From the NCBI RefSeq assembly GCF_963855985.1, contig NC_087118.1, forward strand, positions 10,436,501-10,500,500: 64,000 nucleotides of DNA, written 5' to 3'. Position numbers and translations under genes: made by a program. The notes beneath the pieces are model-generated. The model did no database searches, was not told the DNA's origin, and saw nothing but the letters and a program-made list of their open reading frames with translations. Below are positions 10,793 through 22,609 of this stretch, one piece after another. The stretch's first letter is position 1. Each line of letters begins with the position of its first letter. The stretch comes from Ostrinia nubilalis (Eukaryota > Arthropoda > Insecta > Lepidoptera > Crambidae).

Positions 10793-13700
10793 ATGAATTT
10801 TTCAGAAAAAATTGAATCTCGAAGTAGAAAAATTTTAATGATGCTTAATGATAATAAAAATAATTGTCAGACCAAAGAAACTGATGCTCATTCTGATAGT
10901 ACTTTTTGTGAAGGAGATGAGTGCCAGATTGAAACAGTGTCAAACAACAATTTGTCAATGGGTAAGGATAGTGCTGGGATCTCATTTAGTTATTAATTAT
11001 AGTTAGTTCAATTTTATTCGTTAAATTATGTTTTTTTAAGAATTTACAGCTAAAAAAATGGTTGAGACGTGGATAGACAAAAATATCAAAAACCAGGATC
11101 CTATTCAATTAAAGGAAACACACAGTTTAGAAACAATAGACATACCTATGAATGCTAGTACAGGTAAAAATATTGTTTTAATTTTAAAACTAAATGTTTA
11201 ACTTGTTTTTGTTCAGCTTTATTACTTATAATAAATAAATAATCATTATAGGTGTGGATAATCAGGATCCTAAATTGGACCAATACGAAAGATTGGAAAC
11301 AGTTCATAGTCCGACGCTAATTCCAACCATGGGTAAGTTTAACTTAGTGTATTTAATATTCCCTTATATCTATTGATCACCAGAATTTTACGTCAATCGT
11401 TACAGATATTGAGAATTTGGAAAAAATTGAAAACAAGAAATTAGAAACAGAAAATTCTCCAACGAAAAATATTACAAGTAAGATAAACTAATAACTTCGG
11501 TAATAAAAAATATTATTATAAACATAGTTCTATATTGACAAAATATTCTTTCGTAACTTTTTAGGTGCTGTAAGTGAGCTTAATTCCTCAAATAATGGAG
11601 ATTTTTCACCAGATGAAGGAACAGATTTTAAACCAACAGAAAAAGGCAAACATAAGCGTATATTTAAATCTAGATCCTCTAAACGTAGCAGCTCCTCTAG
11701 TTCTTCTAGTTCAAGTAGTAGCTCATCTAGCTCCGACAGCAGCTCATCTAGTTCCGACAGCAGCTCATCTAGTTCATCGAGTTCTTCTGTTACTGCTAGT
11801 AAGGATACTAATAATGTGGCTGATGGTAATACCGGAAATAATTCAGCTAACAACGAACCTGAGAAAGAAAATAATAAAAGACATTCTAGAAAGCGACAAA
11901 AAAATACACAGCAATGGAAACAAGTTGTTGCAAAGCGTTTGAAAAACAGTGGAAAAGAATACATTACAAAAAAAGGAAGCGTTGCACCAGAAAAATCTAT
12001 ACGACCTCCATGCAAGACCTCGTGTCGACTTTCTTGTTCCACTAAAATTCCTTATGAAACGAGGTGTGTAATTTTTGAATCTTACTGGGAATTGGGATCA
12101 CATCAAAGGCAAAGAGATTTTCTTGCGTCGTGTATTAAAAAAGGAAATCCTGAAACCCGAAGAATAAAGATAAACGCATCAAATAATACATTTAAACCAC
12201 CCAGGAAACCAAATTCTACGTACTATTTTATGATCAATGGAAGAGAAGTAAGGATTTGTAAGATTTTTTTGCTGAACACTCTGTCTATTAGTGAAAAAGC
12301 ATTGCGGAATGTAATTGATAAAATTTCTGATCAAGCATTGTATATAATGGGTCCTGCCGATAATCGTGGAAAACATAATAAACATAGTAAAAATTTGACT
12401 GATGAGATCGTAAAGTCAGTTCAAGATCATATAAATTCCATACCAAGAACAGAGAGCCATTACTTAAGAGCGAATACAACCAGGGAATACATAGACGGAA
12501 GTTTATCTATAGCAGAACTTCATCGAGACTATCAAAAAATTCAGCAAGCCGCTGGAAAGGAATTTGCAAATTATGATGCTTACTATCGAATTTTTAATAA
12601 CGATTTTAATCTTGGTTTGTTTATCCCCCGGAAAGATCAATGCGATGAATGTGAGGCATACAAAAACGCTGAAGATAAGGAACCACTACAGGACAAATAC
12701 AAAAAACACCTGGAAGAGAAAAGTTTAAGCAGATTAGAATTGAAATACGATATAGAACAATGTGGAAGTAATGAATCTAATAATTTAGTTGCCATTTTTG
12801 ATCTACAAGCAGTTTTACCTTGTCCAATCGGCCAATCGTCAGCTTTCTTTTACAAGTCAAAGTTAAACTGTTACAATTTCACGGTGAGGACTTTTTTTCG
12901 CTAATGATATTGATAAAATGAATCAATTTATGTAATGAATTATTAATATTATGGATATTTTGCTTTTAGGTAACCAATATCAAAGATGATACAACAACTT
13001 GCTTCTTCTGGCACGAGGGCCTTGGGAAACGCGGCGCCAATGAAATTGGAACATGCCTTTACAAGTTTTTGGAGGAGCTGTCTAATAAACAACCTCATAA
13101 AGACATAATATTTTATTCTGATAATTGCTGTGGACAGCAAAAAAATAAGTAAGCTAGTTTATCTTTTAAATTGTTTGTACTAAAGCCTGGTCCGTGAGCA
13201 CGTAGAATTTTGTCCAATGACCCCAAGCTACCCATCCTTTTCGCTCGCGCGTAATTATATTGCTGTCGCGACTGTGCGACGGGCGCCCGCAATGAGTGTG
13301 CGAGCTAGGCTAGGCTTTAGCTATAGTTATTTCACTTTCATACAGAATAATATACCTAGGTGGATAATGTCTACGTAAATATTTTATTTTTATTTATTTA
13401 TTTAATAGGACAACCAACAACAAGACATACACTAGAAGACAATCAATAATTATTTTATTTCTTTCAGATTCGTTTTTGGAATGTATTATTATGCTGTCAA
13501 CACATTGCCTATAAAGTCAATTACGCATAAGTTTCTTATTAGGGGGCATACCCAGAATAAAGCTGATGCTGTTCATTCTGTAATAGAGAAAAATATTAAG
13601 CGGGCTAAAAAAGCTGGACCGATATACACTCCAGCAGAATACGTTAGTCTCATTAAAAATGCAAAGAAAAAGGGTAACAGCTTCATTGTTAAGGAGATGA

Positions 13701-14050
13701 ATTTCGATTCATTCAGTGATATGAAGATGTTATCTGATGACGTTAATTTGAACGTAAACAAGAATGTTGATAGAAATGTTTTCAAAATCTCGGATACAAA
13801 AGCGATTAATTTTACTAAAGATTCGGAGGTATACCAATACAAGAGCAGCTACAAATCGGACAATTGGACAGAAGCAAAAGTTCGAACAGGCCGTATTGGT
13901 AATAAGAAAAGACCGGAAGACATCACATTGAACCAACTGTACAACGAAAAATTACCAATACCAAATCGAAAAAGAGAAGACATTCGTCAATTGATATCCT
14001 CTAATATAGTTCCAAAGTTCTATGAACAATATTTTAACAACCTGTTTTAA
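10793..14050 (+). CDS. DDE/RNase H-fold transposase-like protein, seven exons
   Basis: I assembled seven exons with GT-AG borders and compatible phases: 10793-10961, 11050-11163, 11252-11332, 11406-11477, 11565-12883, 12970-13148 and 13468-14050, giving 2,517 nt or 838 residues with no stop. Exons 2-4 encode short acidic repeats; exon 5 starts with a run of about 30 Ser (with a few Asp), then a basic stretch and Cys-rich pieces (PPCKTSCRLSC; DQCDECEAYK). Candidate catalytic residues are Asp558 (FDLQAV), Asp636 (FYSDNCCGQQ) and Glu685 (AVHSVIEKN), in the order expected of an RNase H-fold transposase. Proteins with the YSDNC.GQN and RGHTQN..D..H..IE blocks are common in insect genomes (memory), but I cannot name the superfamily. 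The lack of disruptions suggests a recent or still constrained copy. Confidence 0.7.
13180..13320. mobile_element. GC-rich MITE in intron 6
   Basis: A block with ends CTAAAGCCTGG and CTAGGCTTTAG, inverted copies of one another, is inserted in the intron between exons 6 and 7. Its GC-rich centre stands out from the AT-rich intron. No coding frame. Confidence 0.5.
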
Positions 14051-14880
14051 AAATAGGATTGTTTATGTTTACATAACAGAGAGTGATGACTGATTTGGTG
14101 GTAAAAAAGATTAAAAAAGAAAAATATTATTTTGTTTACATACTATTTTAGTTTTTGATTACTATTTTAATTTTATATGTGCGATTCCAAAAAAAATCGT
14201 TTAGAAATGTAACAATTAACCAAAATCTCCTTTATAAAAGGACTAAACTGTGATTAATAACAGAGTACTGATTACAACATAAGAGATTTTTTGTTAAGTT
14301 CATGTTATTTTTATAAAAAATACTATTATTTTATAACTAATTACGTGTGAAATTAGTGTGATTTTGCTAAGTTTTGTTGTTTACGTGTGAAATTAGTGTG
14401 ATTTTGCTAAGTTTTGTTGTTGACTGATTACAATATAAGAGTTCTTTTTGTTAAGTTCATGTTTTTTTTTTATTCAAATACTATTATTTAATAAGTATTA
14501 CTATTCTATAAGTGATAACGAATGTGATTACAAAAAATTATGCTAAATTTATTTGCTTTTGACCAGTAGTTATAAAAGTGTGTAGACTGATTAGTAAACA
14601 ATAATAAAAAAAGTCTGTTATTTCTAAGTTATATTTGTGTGAAGTCACTACACACTCGTTAATGTATAAAAAAATACATTATTTATGCAAAAAAAAACTG
14701 ATTATTTTTATTCCAAAATCATCCTAAAGTAAAGCTCAAATTGGTCGTAACTACAAAATAATTTAGATTTTGGTGGAACAAGGGCACAAATGAACTCCCT
14801 CCTTTAAAAGAAAATTAATAAATAAAAAACTAAACCAGTTTTATTATTGCAAGCAAAGCGCCTTAAAAGTGGATTCACAA
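14051..14880. other. AT-rich 3' flank with a 40-bp tandem duplication
   Basis: No gene is visible. A perfect 40-bp direct duplication lies at 14341-14380 and 14381-14420, starting TTACGTGTGAAATTAG. Related phrases such as TGATTACAAYATAAGAG and TTTTTGTTAAGTTCATGTT also recur, so a larger unit of about 165 bp may have been duplicated. The reverse-orientation ACAAGGGCA motif lies at about 14,779. Confidence 0.5.
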
Positions 14881-14882
14881 TA

Positions 14883-15032
14883 TATATATCCACAATTCGC
14901 TTTTGAAATTTTCTGCATGTCTATTAAGTCAGCTTGCCAAAGGTCATCAATATCTTTGAGTATTACATTTCTGCGCGGAAAATTTTTTCGTGCATTTCTA
15001 TGAATTTCATTTATTACGTCCAGTTTGCTCAT
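14883..15032 (-). pseudogene. INT: Polinton integrase, N-terminal stump
   Basis: The frame from 15032 encodes about 50 residues including EIHRNARKNFPRR and LWQADLIDM, the start of the retroviral-type rve core found in Polinton integrases; the Asp of QADLID is in the place of the first catalytic Asp. After GYIY the similarity stops and the frame ends at about 14,844. The rest of the integrase, with the second Asp and the Glu, is absent, presumably lost when the neighbouring DNA transposon arrived. The start lies inside the preceding small ORF, so translation would overlap. Confidence 0.75.
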
Positions 15033-15270
15033 ATTGTTTTTTTAACATCCGTACAACTTCATTAACAAATATTGTTTTTTCAAGTATTTTTATCCGTTCA
15101 GTTAAGTTTTTTAAATGTTTATCAATATTTATTAATTTTTCAGCAGTAAATTTATTGGATATTTCGAGACAATTTTTGTGAGCAACTTTTTGACATTCGG
15201 AGCTTTTTGTTATTAATTCAATATCACAACTTTCACTATTATTGCGGTGTTTATCTTTATGAGCATCCAT
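15007..15270 (-). CDS. Small coiled-coil-like ORF before the integrase
   Basis: An 87-residue minus-strand ORF, Lys/Glu-rich, with a heptad-like stretch in its second half (LINIDKHLKNLTERIKILE) that suggests a coiled coil. It is intact, sits between the conserved unknown protein and the integrase and overlaps the integrase start by about 25 bp in another frame. I recognise no family; it may be a genuine Polinton gene or an upstream extension of the integrase caused by a frameshift. Confidence 0.4.
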   Translation of the reverse strand: MDAHKDKHRNNSESCDIELITKSSECQKVAHKNCLEISNKFTAEKLINIDKHLKNLTERIKILEKTIFVNEVVRMLKKQYEQTGRNK

Positions 15271-15310
15271 GTTTAAGCATATACAGCTACTGAATTATAT
15301 TCTTAAAACT

Positions 15311-15593
15311 TTAGTCTTTTATAATACCAGCTTCTTTTAATTCTTCAATAATTGATATAATTTCATTGTCATGATTAGTATTTCCAGCACTTTGTGATGC
15401 AATCAATCAAAAAATTTCAACCTTTCGACTAATTCGTTTGGGTCGTCCCAATAAACATAATCAGTGTTTTGTTTATACTTTTTGAACTTCGGTATATAAC
15501 CTCCTATTTTTGGTTTTAGCAATAGTTCAGAAACACGTTGTTTTTCATTTGTTTGATTAAATAGAGGTTTAATAATTTGACGATATTTCAACC
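15311..15593 (-). pseudogene. Conserved Polinton-linked protein, C-terminal part
   Basis: This is the 3' part of the gene whose 5' part lies at 34,804-35,448; the BEL/Pao element with 5-bp duplication CAACC separates the halves, and the frame continues if that element is ignored. The segment encodes YVYWDDPNELVERLK, a block I remember as recurrent in insect Polinton-like elements next to the ATPase gene. A frame change near 15,400 moves into ASQSAGN and EIISIIEELKEAGI, with the stop at 15,311. Function unknown; probably a virion or assembly protein by position. Confidence 0.7.
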
Positions 15594-15816
15594 TGTCTTC
15601 GCTTGACACTTGGAGCCAAATAAAACTCGGAATTTTGAGGTTTTTAGTATAATAGAAAATTAATAGTACAAAATGATGTGCGTATCGCGACGATCGGAAG
15701 GCAAGTGAAATGACATTTGAATATTAACAGTAACTAGCTAAACGCCTAGGATTTTACTAGAGCAATGTTACATAATTTAGTATGGCGAGTGACGTATGCG
15801 CGCAGGAGCCGTAACA
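15594..15816 (-). repeat. BEL/Pao 3' LTR
   Basis: Near-identical to the repeat at 34583-34803. A purine-rich tract on the minus strand (GAGGCGGGAAGA, 15817-15828) abuts it and serves as the polypurine tract, which identifies this copy as the 3' LTR of a minus-strand element. Confidence 0.9.
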
Positions 15817-15843
15817 TCTTCCCGCCTCGTTGAAATCTCAATT

Positions 15844-16170
15844 TCAACACGACGAATCTTCCTTTGGCAGCGGACACAGGCGAGTGAGAGGTCTTCTGAT
15901 GCATCCACGAACAGTATTGATGTCAGCAACCCGGGAGATCCCATCTACTCCAGGAAATAGACGAGTTACTCTGCCCAATCTCCAGTTCAATGGCGGCACG
16001 TTGTCTTCATGTATGAGCACCATGTCACCGATGCTTAATTTGTCAGTGTTGGTTTTCCATTTCGTCCTCTGCTGAAGCTCTCCAATGTATTCTCTTTGCC
16101 ATCTGTCCCAAAAATGTTGGCGTAATCTCTCAAGACGTTGATACCGACGAAGACTGGTCTCATTTGAGCA
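15844..16170 (-). CDS. pol: BEL/Pao pol, integrase C-terminal end
   Basis: About 109 residues finish the BEL/Pao polyprotein: RRYQRLERLRQHFWDRWQREY followed by GDMVLIHEDNVPPLNWRLGRV, the C-terminal domain typical of BEL integrases. It continues the frame at 18,441-22,255 but is separated from it by the non-autonomous LTR element. The stop at 15,844 is only about 16 bp before the polypurine tract. Confidence 0.88.
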   Translation of the reverse strand, partial: CSNETSLRRYQRLERLRQHFWDRWQREYIGELQQRTKWKTNTDKLSIGDMVLIHEDNVPPLNWRLGRVTRLFPGVDGISRVADINTVRGCIRRPLTRLCPLPKEDSSC

Positions 16171-17019
16171 TGTCACGGTTATAAGCTTTAGAAGCAGTGA
16201 CATAATAGAATTTAGATTAGAAGTTAGAGAAATAAAAGATAGTTTAGGTTAACAAGTAATTTATTTAAATTAAGAATAAGAGACCTTAAGGGTGTGGGTT
16301 ACGAGCTAACTATCGTATCGCACGAGATTCGTCACCGGTGGTAGTATATTCAAACCACTGTCCTCGCTAGCATTGATGGTGATGTGATTTGGTTCCTCGC
16401 TGGTGGTGAGCCCGCAGGGTCGTCGACGCGCCAGACGGTTAGGGACCGTACGCACTGTGGTGTAGGGCCACTTAGAGTGTGCGTACGGGCCGTCCGACAC
16501 GACAGGCAGCTCTGCCGGGTTGAGGAGCCGCTGGCCATGCATGGCAGGTAGTTTTAGTGAAGTTGGAGGTGAGGGTGAACGTGAACCCCGGTAGCGGGGT
16601 TCACCAATACGCGATTACATATTTGTAGTTTTATAAGGTTACGTACATCGCGGGTCCGGCGGTGACGGACAGCGATACGTCCGTGCTCATTAACGCTCTG
16701 GCTCGGACTACGAGACGCGGCGGGAGCATCGAGGCCGTAGGCGCGTCGCTTGCGCATGCATAAAAAACAGCCCGCCCGCTCGACAGAGAACAAAAGAAAT
16801 ATTGAACAACTTGTTTCGCGCGGGTTTGCTTGTAGATTTATTATTTTATTTATTTTATTAGTGTAGAACAATATAAATTATTTAATTAAGTTATTTAGTT
16901 AGGTAGTTTACGTTGATTTAGATATATTATTATTAAAGTTTATTTATTTAGGTAGATAATAGTAATTAAATTAGAATTTAGATCTAAGATAACGGTCAGC
17001 GGTAACGCTAACCGTTACA
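16171..17019 (-). repeat. Full-length 3' LTR of the non-autonomous element
   Basis: TG...CA ends (TGTAACGGTTAGCG to CCGTGACA on the minus strand). The U3 part contains a GC-rich stretch at 16,630-16,800. Preceded on the minus strand by the purine tract. Confidence 0.75.
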
Positions 17020-17999
17020 TATCCCCCTTTTTACGGTAGGATTTTACCTAAGGAAAATCCGCTATCTCAACTGTACTAGCTAATCTTGAGTCTGACTAAC
17101 AAAATAAACATTTTAGGTCTGTTTACTTGCAACCTGACGTACAGAGTATATGATTTTTAGTAGATCTCATAATACTCACAAGATTCATTAAGTTAAGATT
17201 TAGAGAAAGTCATAAGATAACCATTATTTAATGAAGAGGTCGGAATATTATCTGTAGGGTAGACTACAGCTAATTACAAGTATGCGCAGTTGTTTAGCAA
17301 CTGCTGCACCCAACAACTTCCTATCTTAAGTCCTAAGCAATGCAAAGAGGTACTAAGTAGAGTGTACCTTGCAATCCATTTTAGATGGTGCGTCAGACAA
17401 GACAGTTAAAAATAGTTTTAGACTTTTTAATTAAGGTAGATTTTCAATTATAGGTTTAAGAGATACCAGTAGGTAAGATACGAGTAGGTATAATAAATTG
17501 TTTATTTTTAGTAGTATTTACAATTTATTATTTAATTTAATAGTTTATTTAGAAGTAACGTTTTCAGTTACAAGTTAAATATATATTTTAGATTAGAATT
17601 ACCGAGTACGTAATATAAAAAAATACTAGGTAGGCACGCGGGTGTGTGTTGCAATTTACACAATAAGACAGTAAGTATTACAATTTAGTTAAACAAAATC
17701 TATGTGTGGTAGGTAGTGATTAAAATTTAAATAATATTACCAAAGGTAGGTAGAATTTAGTTAATATTATAAAATGTAGGTAGATACATTTCATGTTCAA
17801 CAAAATTATAGTAGGTAGAATAGTGTAGCTATTCTCCACAAAAATTACAAGTTTAGTACTACCACACAGAGATTACAATATTAGTTACAATCTTATAACT
17901 AAGTTATTTGAATGCCAACACCAAAAATAACCATTCATTACAAGTAAAACTCACTGGTAACGTCTCAAGTGCGATAGAATAGACCGGTATGGGCGCCAA

Positions 18000-18440
18000 T
18001 GTCACGGTTATAAGCTTTAGAAGCAGTGACATAATAGAATTTAGATTAGAAGTTAGAGAAATAAAAGATAGTTTAGGTTAACAAGTAATTTATTTAAATT
18101 AAGAATAAGAGACCTTAAGGGTGTGGGTTACGAGCTAACTATCGTATCGCACGAGATTCGTCACCGGTGGTAGTATATTCAAACCACTGTCCTCGCTAGC
18201 ATTGATGGTGATGTGATTTGGTTCCTCGCTGGTGGTGAGCCCGCAGGGTCGTCGACGCGCCAGACGGTTAGGGACCGTACGCACTGTGGTGTAGGGCCAC
18301 TTAGAGTGTGCGTACGGGCCGTCCGACACGACAGGCAGCTCTGCCGGGCATTAAAAATACTTTTGCAACACTCACCCGGTAGCGGGGTTCACCAATACGC
18401 GATTACATATTTGTAGTTTTATAAGGTTACGTACATCGCG
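18000..18440 (-). repeat. 5'-truncated 5' LTR of the non-autonomous element
   Basis: Corresponds to the left half of 16171-17019, with a replaced segment near 18,345-18,375 where about 45 bp of the full LTR are substituted by an unrelated ~30-bp stretch. Followed on the minus strand by the TGGCGCCC site. Confidence 0.75.
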
Positions 18441-21400
18441 TAGATCGTAGATCTGGCGTTGGTATTGCAGTCATTGGTCTTCCAATCAGAAAGTGCCCTG
18501 GGGAAAGAGGGAGGAAGTCAGTTGGAGAGGAAGATAGTGGGTACAAGGGGCGGCTATTTAAAATGGCCTCCACTTGTGCAAACAGTGTGGAAATCTCTTC
18601 GAATGTTAGGTGGCTATTTCCCATAACGCGCTTTATGTGAAATTTAGCTGATTTAATTCCTATCTCCCATATACCACCGAAATGAGGGGCGTAACTTGGA
18701 ATGAAGTTAAACTTAATGCCTTCTTGATTTGCAAGCTCAATCAAGGGATCAGAATTATATTTTAAAAATTGACTTATTTCTTTGGAGGAAGCCACAAAAT
18801 TTCGACCATTATCCGAAAATATTTCCATAGGTTTACCCCTGCGTGCGATAAATCGTCGCAGCGTCATTATAAATGCGTCCTTTGATAAATCACTGACCGC
18901 TTCAAGGTGTAGGCATTTATAACGTAAACAAACAAATAAACATAGATAGCACTTTATTAGGCGACTACCGCGACCTTTTCTATTTAGTATGTGAAACGGG
19001 CCAGCATAGTCCATACCTACAGATAAGAATGGATGATCAGGGGTAATTCGTTGACTTGGTAGATTTCCCATTTTGGGGTATAAAGTTTTGCCTGAAATGC
19101 GCTTACAACGCACACAGCTGTTGACGACACGCCTCGCGAGCCGCCTGCCGTTTACCGGCCACACTGTTTCTCTAATCGTGGCTAAGAGTAACAAAGGGCC
19201 TGCATGCATGTTTCTTTCGTGCTCTCGCTCAAATAATAATCTTGTAAAACGATGTGATGCATGTAACAATATAGGATGTTTCTTTTCGAACGTGTATGCT
19301 GAAGCATCAATCCTCCCGCCTACCAAAATAAGTCCTTTATTTTTATCGAAAAAAGGTGATAACGATAATATTTTAGATTTTGTACCTAAGGCCTTATTAT
19401 GCTTTAGCTGGTTGTACTCTAATGAGAAGGACTGACGCTGTGCAATAGAACACAAAAAGTGAAATGATTGATTTAATTCATCTGTACTCAATGAGCCAGA
19501 TCTTTTATTTTTAGGATTTTTTAGATTATGTATAAATCGTTTTACGTAAGCAAATGATCTTAATAATTTATTAAATTTAGAATATTTTTCAAAATTAATT
19601 ATTGATTCAAAAGTAGTTGTCGCATTATTACATTTTATTTCAAGCAAAGGTTGTTCATTGAAAGTTTTATTTAATGTAGGCCATTCAGAATGTTCCTTAT
19701 TTAAAAATTCTGGACCATGCCACCAAAACCTCATAGATGATAACAGGTTAGCATTTACACCGCGAGAGATTAGATCTGCCGGGTTATCAGCGGTGGGGAC
19801 ATAGCGCCATGAAGAAACATCTGTTAATTCGGTTATTTCTATAATTCGATTAGCTACGAATGCCTTTAACTTCCTAGGGTCATTATGTAACCAAGCTAGA
19901 ACGATGCTGGAGTCACACCAATGAACTAGGCGTGAAGGTTTGAATCGTAACGATTCTTTCACTGATTTTACTAACCGGGCGGCCAATAAGGCACCGAGTA
20001 ATTCGAGCCGCGGCATTGTTGTTGGTTTGATAGGAACGACCTTGGATTTGGAGCACAACAACATGACCTTGACGTTACCGTAGGCATCTACAGATCGCAT
20101 GTACACACATGCACCGTATGCATGCTGTGACGCATCACTAAAAGAATGCAGTTCAATAAGAATTGGATCATTGCATAGAATATATCTTGGAATTTTTAAT
20201 AATTGTAAGTTAATTGTATTATTTTGAAACTCATGCCAGCAACTTGCAATCTCCTGTGATACAGGTTGATCCCAATCTAGTTTCTCAAGCCATAATTTTT
20301 GTAATAATATTTTTGATTGTATTATGACTGGACTAAGTAGACCTAACGGGTCAAATATTTGGAATGACTGTGACATGATTAGTCTTTTAGTGACAGGTAA
20401 GTTATTTTGTGAATTACATTTTATAGGGAAATGTAAGGTATCCGTTTTAGGATCCCACCCCAAGCCAAGGGTGCTAGTTGACTCACTGAATGTCAAATTA
20501 TCTTGAGAGTGTGAAATATTAGAGTTGTCAAAAAGTGTTGGTAAATTACTTTTGAACTTTCTTAATTTGAAACATCCTGTATTTAAAGTTTGGGTAACAG
20601 AATCCATTATAAAACGGAGTTGTTCTTTTTCAGAACATCCTGTAATTAAGTCGTCTACGTAAAAGTCGTGCTGAATTATTTCTCTGATTAATTCATTATC
20701 ACACTCTTCTCCAAGCTGATTAATACAACGAGTACTTAAGTAGCTAGCACTAGCTGTACCATAAGTTAGTGTGTTTAACTGTAAAAATTTGATAGGTTGA
20801 GATTCAGTTTCTCGCCACAAAATTAGTTGTAAGTTACGATCTGACTTAGCGACCTCAACTTGACGGTACATCTTCTCGATGTCTCCTGTCAATAAGTATT
20901 TGTAATGCCTTGCTCTGAGCAAAATGGAAAATAATGAATCTTGAATGTTAGGACCTGGCAACAATATGTCGTTTAATGAATATCCAGATGTTGATGGTGC
21001 TGATCCATCGAACACCACTCTAAGTTTTGTAGACTCACTAGTGTCCTTAAATACAGCATGGTGACACAAAAAATAGGAAATTTCAGGTTTAGACTGAATT
21101 TCAGTGAGATGACCTAGAGCCTTGTATTCATCTATAAATTTTGTATAATCGGTTTTTAAACATGGATTTCGTCTAAATCTTTTTTCTAAATTGATAAATC
21201 GTTTTTTAGCAAGAAAATAGGAGTCGCCTAAGCAATCAGGCGTGTCTCTGAAAGGTAGTTTGACACAGAATCTACCGTTGGTTAGTCTAATAGTATTTTG
21301 TGTGAAATGGTTTTCGCATATTTGGTCATTTTGACTTAATATAGGCTTCTGTGGAATCTCCTTGAGATTCCAAAATATAGGAAGCATTTTACTGATTTCT

Positions 21401-22255
21401 TCAGTCGGATTTTGTGAAATAAGAGAATGATTGCAATGAATGGATTTTTTTGAATTGTTTTTTATAGGAATAGGACCAGATATCAACCACCCTAATTTAG
21501 AGCTGTGCATTTTGGGATTCTGGGCACCTAGTGAGTATTGTTCGTTATCTAAAATATCCCAGAATATATCAGCTCCAATCAGAACATCAACCTTCGACGG
21601 CTGGTGAAAGGTTGGATCGGCCAAAACAAAATGTGATGGTAAATTAAGATGTTTAATGTTAATAGGAGCTTTCGGAAGCTCAGTGGTTAGCTCATCCAGC
21701 ACAAGACATGTTATTTGTGCGCTGAATGATGTGTTGAGTGAATTTAGTTGGACCGAGCAGCTTTTGACAGCACGGTTGGAACAGCTGTTGCCTATTCCTA
21801 TGACCTTGAGATTATTTAACGTGTTACAATTTAAACCTAACCTGTTTTGCAGTGATTTTGTGATAAATGAAGATTGACTTCCACAGTCTAACAGAGCTCG
21901 AACCTTCATTGACTGATTTGTGTTTGGGTTACGAACTTCAATCAAAGCTGTAGATAAAAGTACCTGCTGATCTTGTGTGCAATAATTGGAAAGTGTGGAG
22001 TCAGACGTGTCTATCGTAACGGTGGATATAGTTGTGGGAGCGTGAAGTAAGGTGTTGTGCCTATTTTTGCATTCACGACATGGTCCCATACGGCAATCAC
22101 TAATTGAGTGACCTTGTCTCAAACAGTTAGCGCACAATTTGTATTTTTTAACGTCATTAAGTTTCTCCTGAACGCTTTTGGCTTTAAAAATAGAACAATT
22201 GTAGATTCTATGATTGCCACCGCAAATAATGCACACAAAATTATGCGATTCCTGT
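18441..22255 (-). CDS. pol: BEL/Pao pol polyprotein, main part
   Basis: A frame of about 1,265 residues on the minus strand. In order: CCHC-type knuckles (CIICGGNHRIYNC, CANCLRQGHSISDC, CRECKNRHN), an aspartic protease with LLDCGSQSSF, a reverse transcriptase with LTGDIEKMYRQ and the YVDDLITG active site, RNase H with FSDASQHAYGA, and an integrase with HAGPLLLLATIRE, the MDYAGPF and SDNGRNF aspartates and the Glu in GGIWEIG. The family and order are those of Bel/Pao gag-pol. The frame is intact to the insertion at 18,440. On its 5' side it joins gag at 32,581 in phase once the Ty3 element and one CTGT copy are ignored, so gag and pol were one reading frame. Confidence 0.92.
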
Positions 22256-22600
22256 TGTTACGTAGTGGAAGCGAAACTAAGGTTTTTAAAAACTAACTTT
22301 AATAGTACAACTGGTTACAATGAGATTTGGGATACGACTGATACAACTGAACTAGAACTAAGGAGTTTTGGGTATTTAAGGATTCGGGAATGGTGGGGAT
22401 ACACTTATGAGTAAAGTCGTTATCGTGAGAATAGTAAACAATCATTAAGAATAATAAACAATCATTAAGTAATGATACAATTAAATTATGGGAATGGTAA
22501 ACAAATCATTTAAGAATAAAGATAGTTAATTAATTAGTGTACATACAAACAAATAGTAATTACAATATCAAGTACTTATTCTAAATGCTATTATCTAACA
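22256..22600 (-). repeat. Ty3/gypsy 3' LTR
   Basis: Adjacent purine tract AAGGGGGGAGG on the minus strand (22601-22613) is the polypurine tract. Contains three AACAATCATTAAG-like direct sub-repeats. Confidence 0.93.
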
Positions 22601-22609
22601 CCTCCCCCC

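Larger units (their letters stand above)
7003..14790 (+). mobile_element. DNA transposon carrying a spliced DDE-type gene
   Basis: This block separates the Polinton protease from the integrase stump and contains the seven-exon gene at 10,793-14,050. A motif of the form TATGCCCTTGT..TCCAAAT recurs: forward copies at about 9,998-10,135 and reverse copies (ACAAGGGCACAA) at about 7,009 and 14,779. Such motifs look like subterminal repeats of a cut-and-paste element. The outer limits are my estimate, because I found no clear terminal inverted repeat or target duplication; the true left end may be near 9,903, leaving 7,003-9,901 as a separate insertion. Confidence 0.5.
16171..18440 (-). mobile_element. 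Non-autonomous LTR element (LARD/TRIM-like) in BEL integrase
   Basis: Direct repeats begin TGTCACGGTTATAAGC at 16171 and 18000 and share about 350 bp plus a further ~75 bp block near their other end. Read on the minus strand the internal part begins with a TGGCGCCC primer-binding-like site (17,991-17,999) beside the right repeat and ends with an AAAAAGGGGGATA purine tract (17,020-17,033) beside the left one, so the left LTR runs 16171-17019 (849 bp). The right copy is only about 440 bp: its outer U3 part is missing and it joins the pol sequence at 18,440. The roughly 980-bp interior has no open frame. No target duplication is visible, in keeping with the truncation. Confidence 0.8.

Noticed and set aside
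13573..13936. Minus-strand ORFs within exon 7 of the DDE gene
   Set aside because: Antisense shadows of a coding exon with well-supported splice borders.
7003..14790. Reading the ACAAGGGCACAA direct phrases as LTRs or as an 18-bp TSD
   Set aside because: Too short for LTRs and too long for any known TSD; inverted relatives occur nearby, so subterminal repeats explain them better.
19073..19435. Plus-strand ORFs within BEL and Ty3 pol genes
   Set aside because: Shadows of the long minus-strand polyprotein frames.
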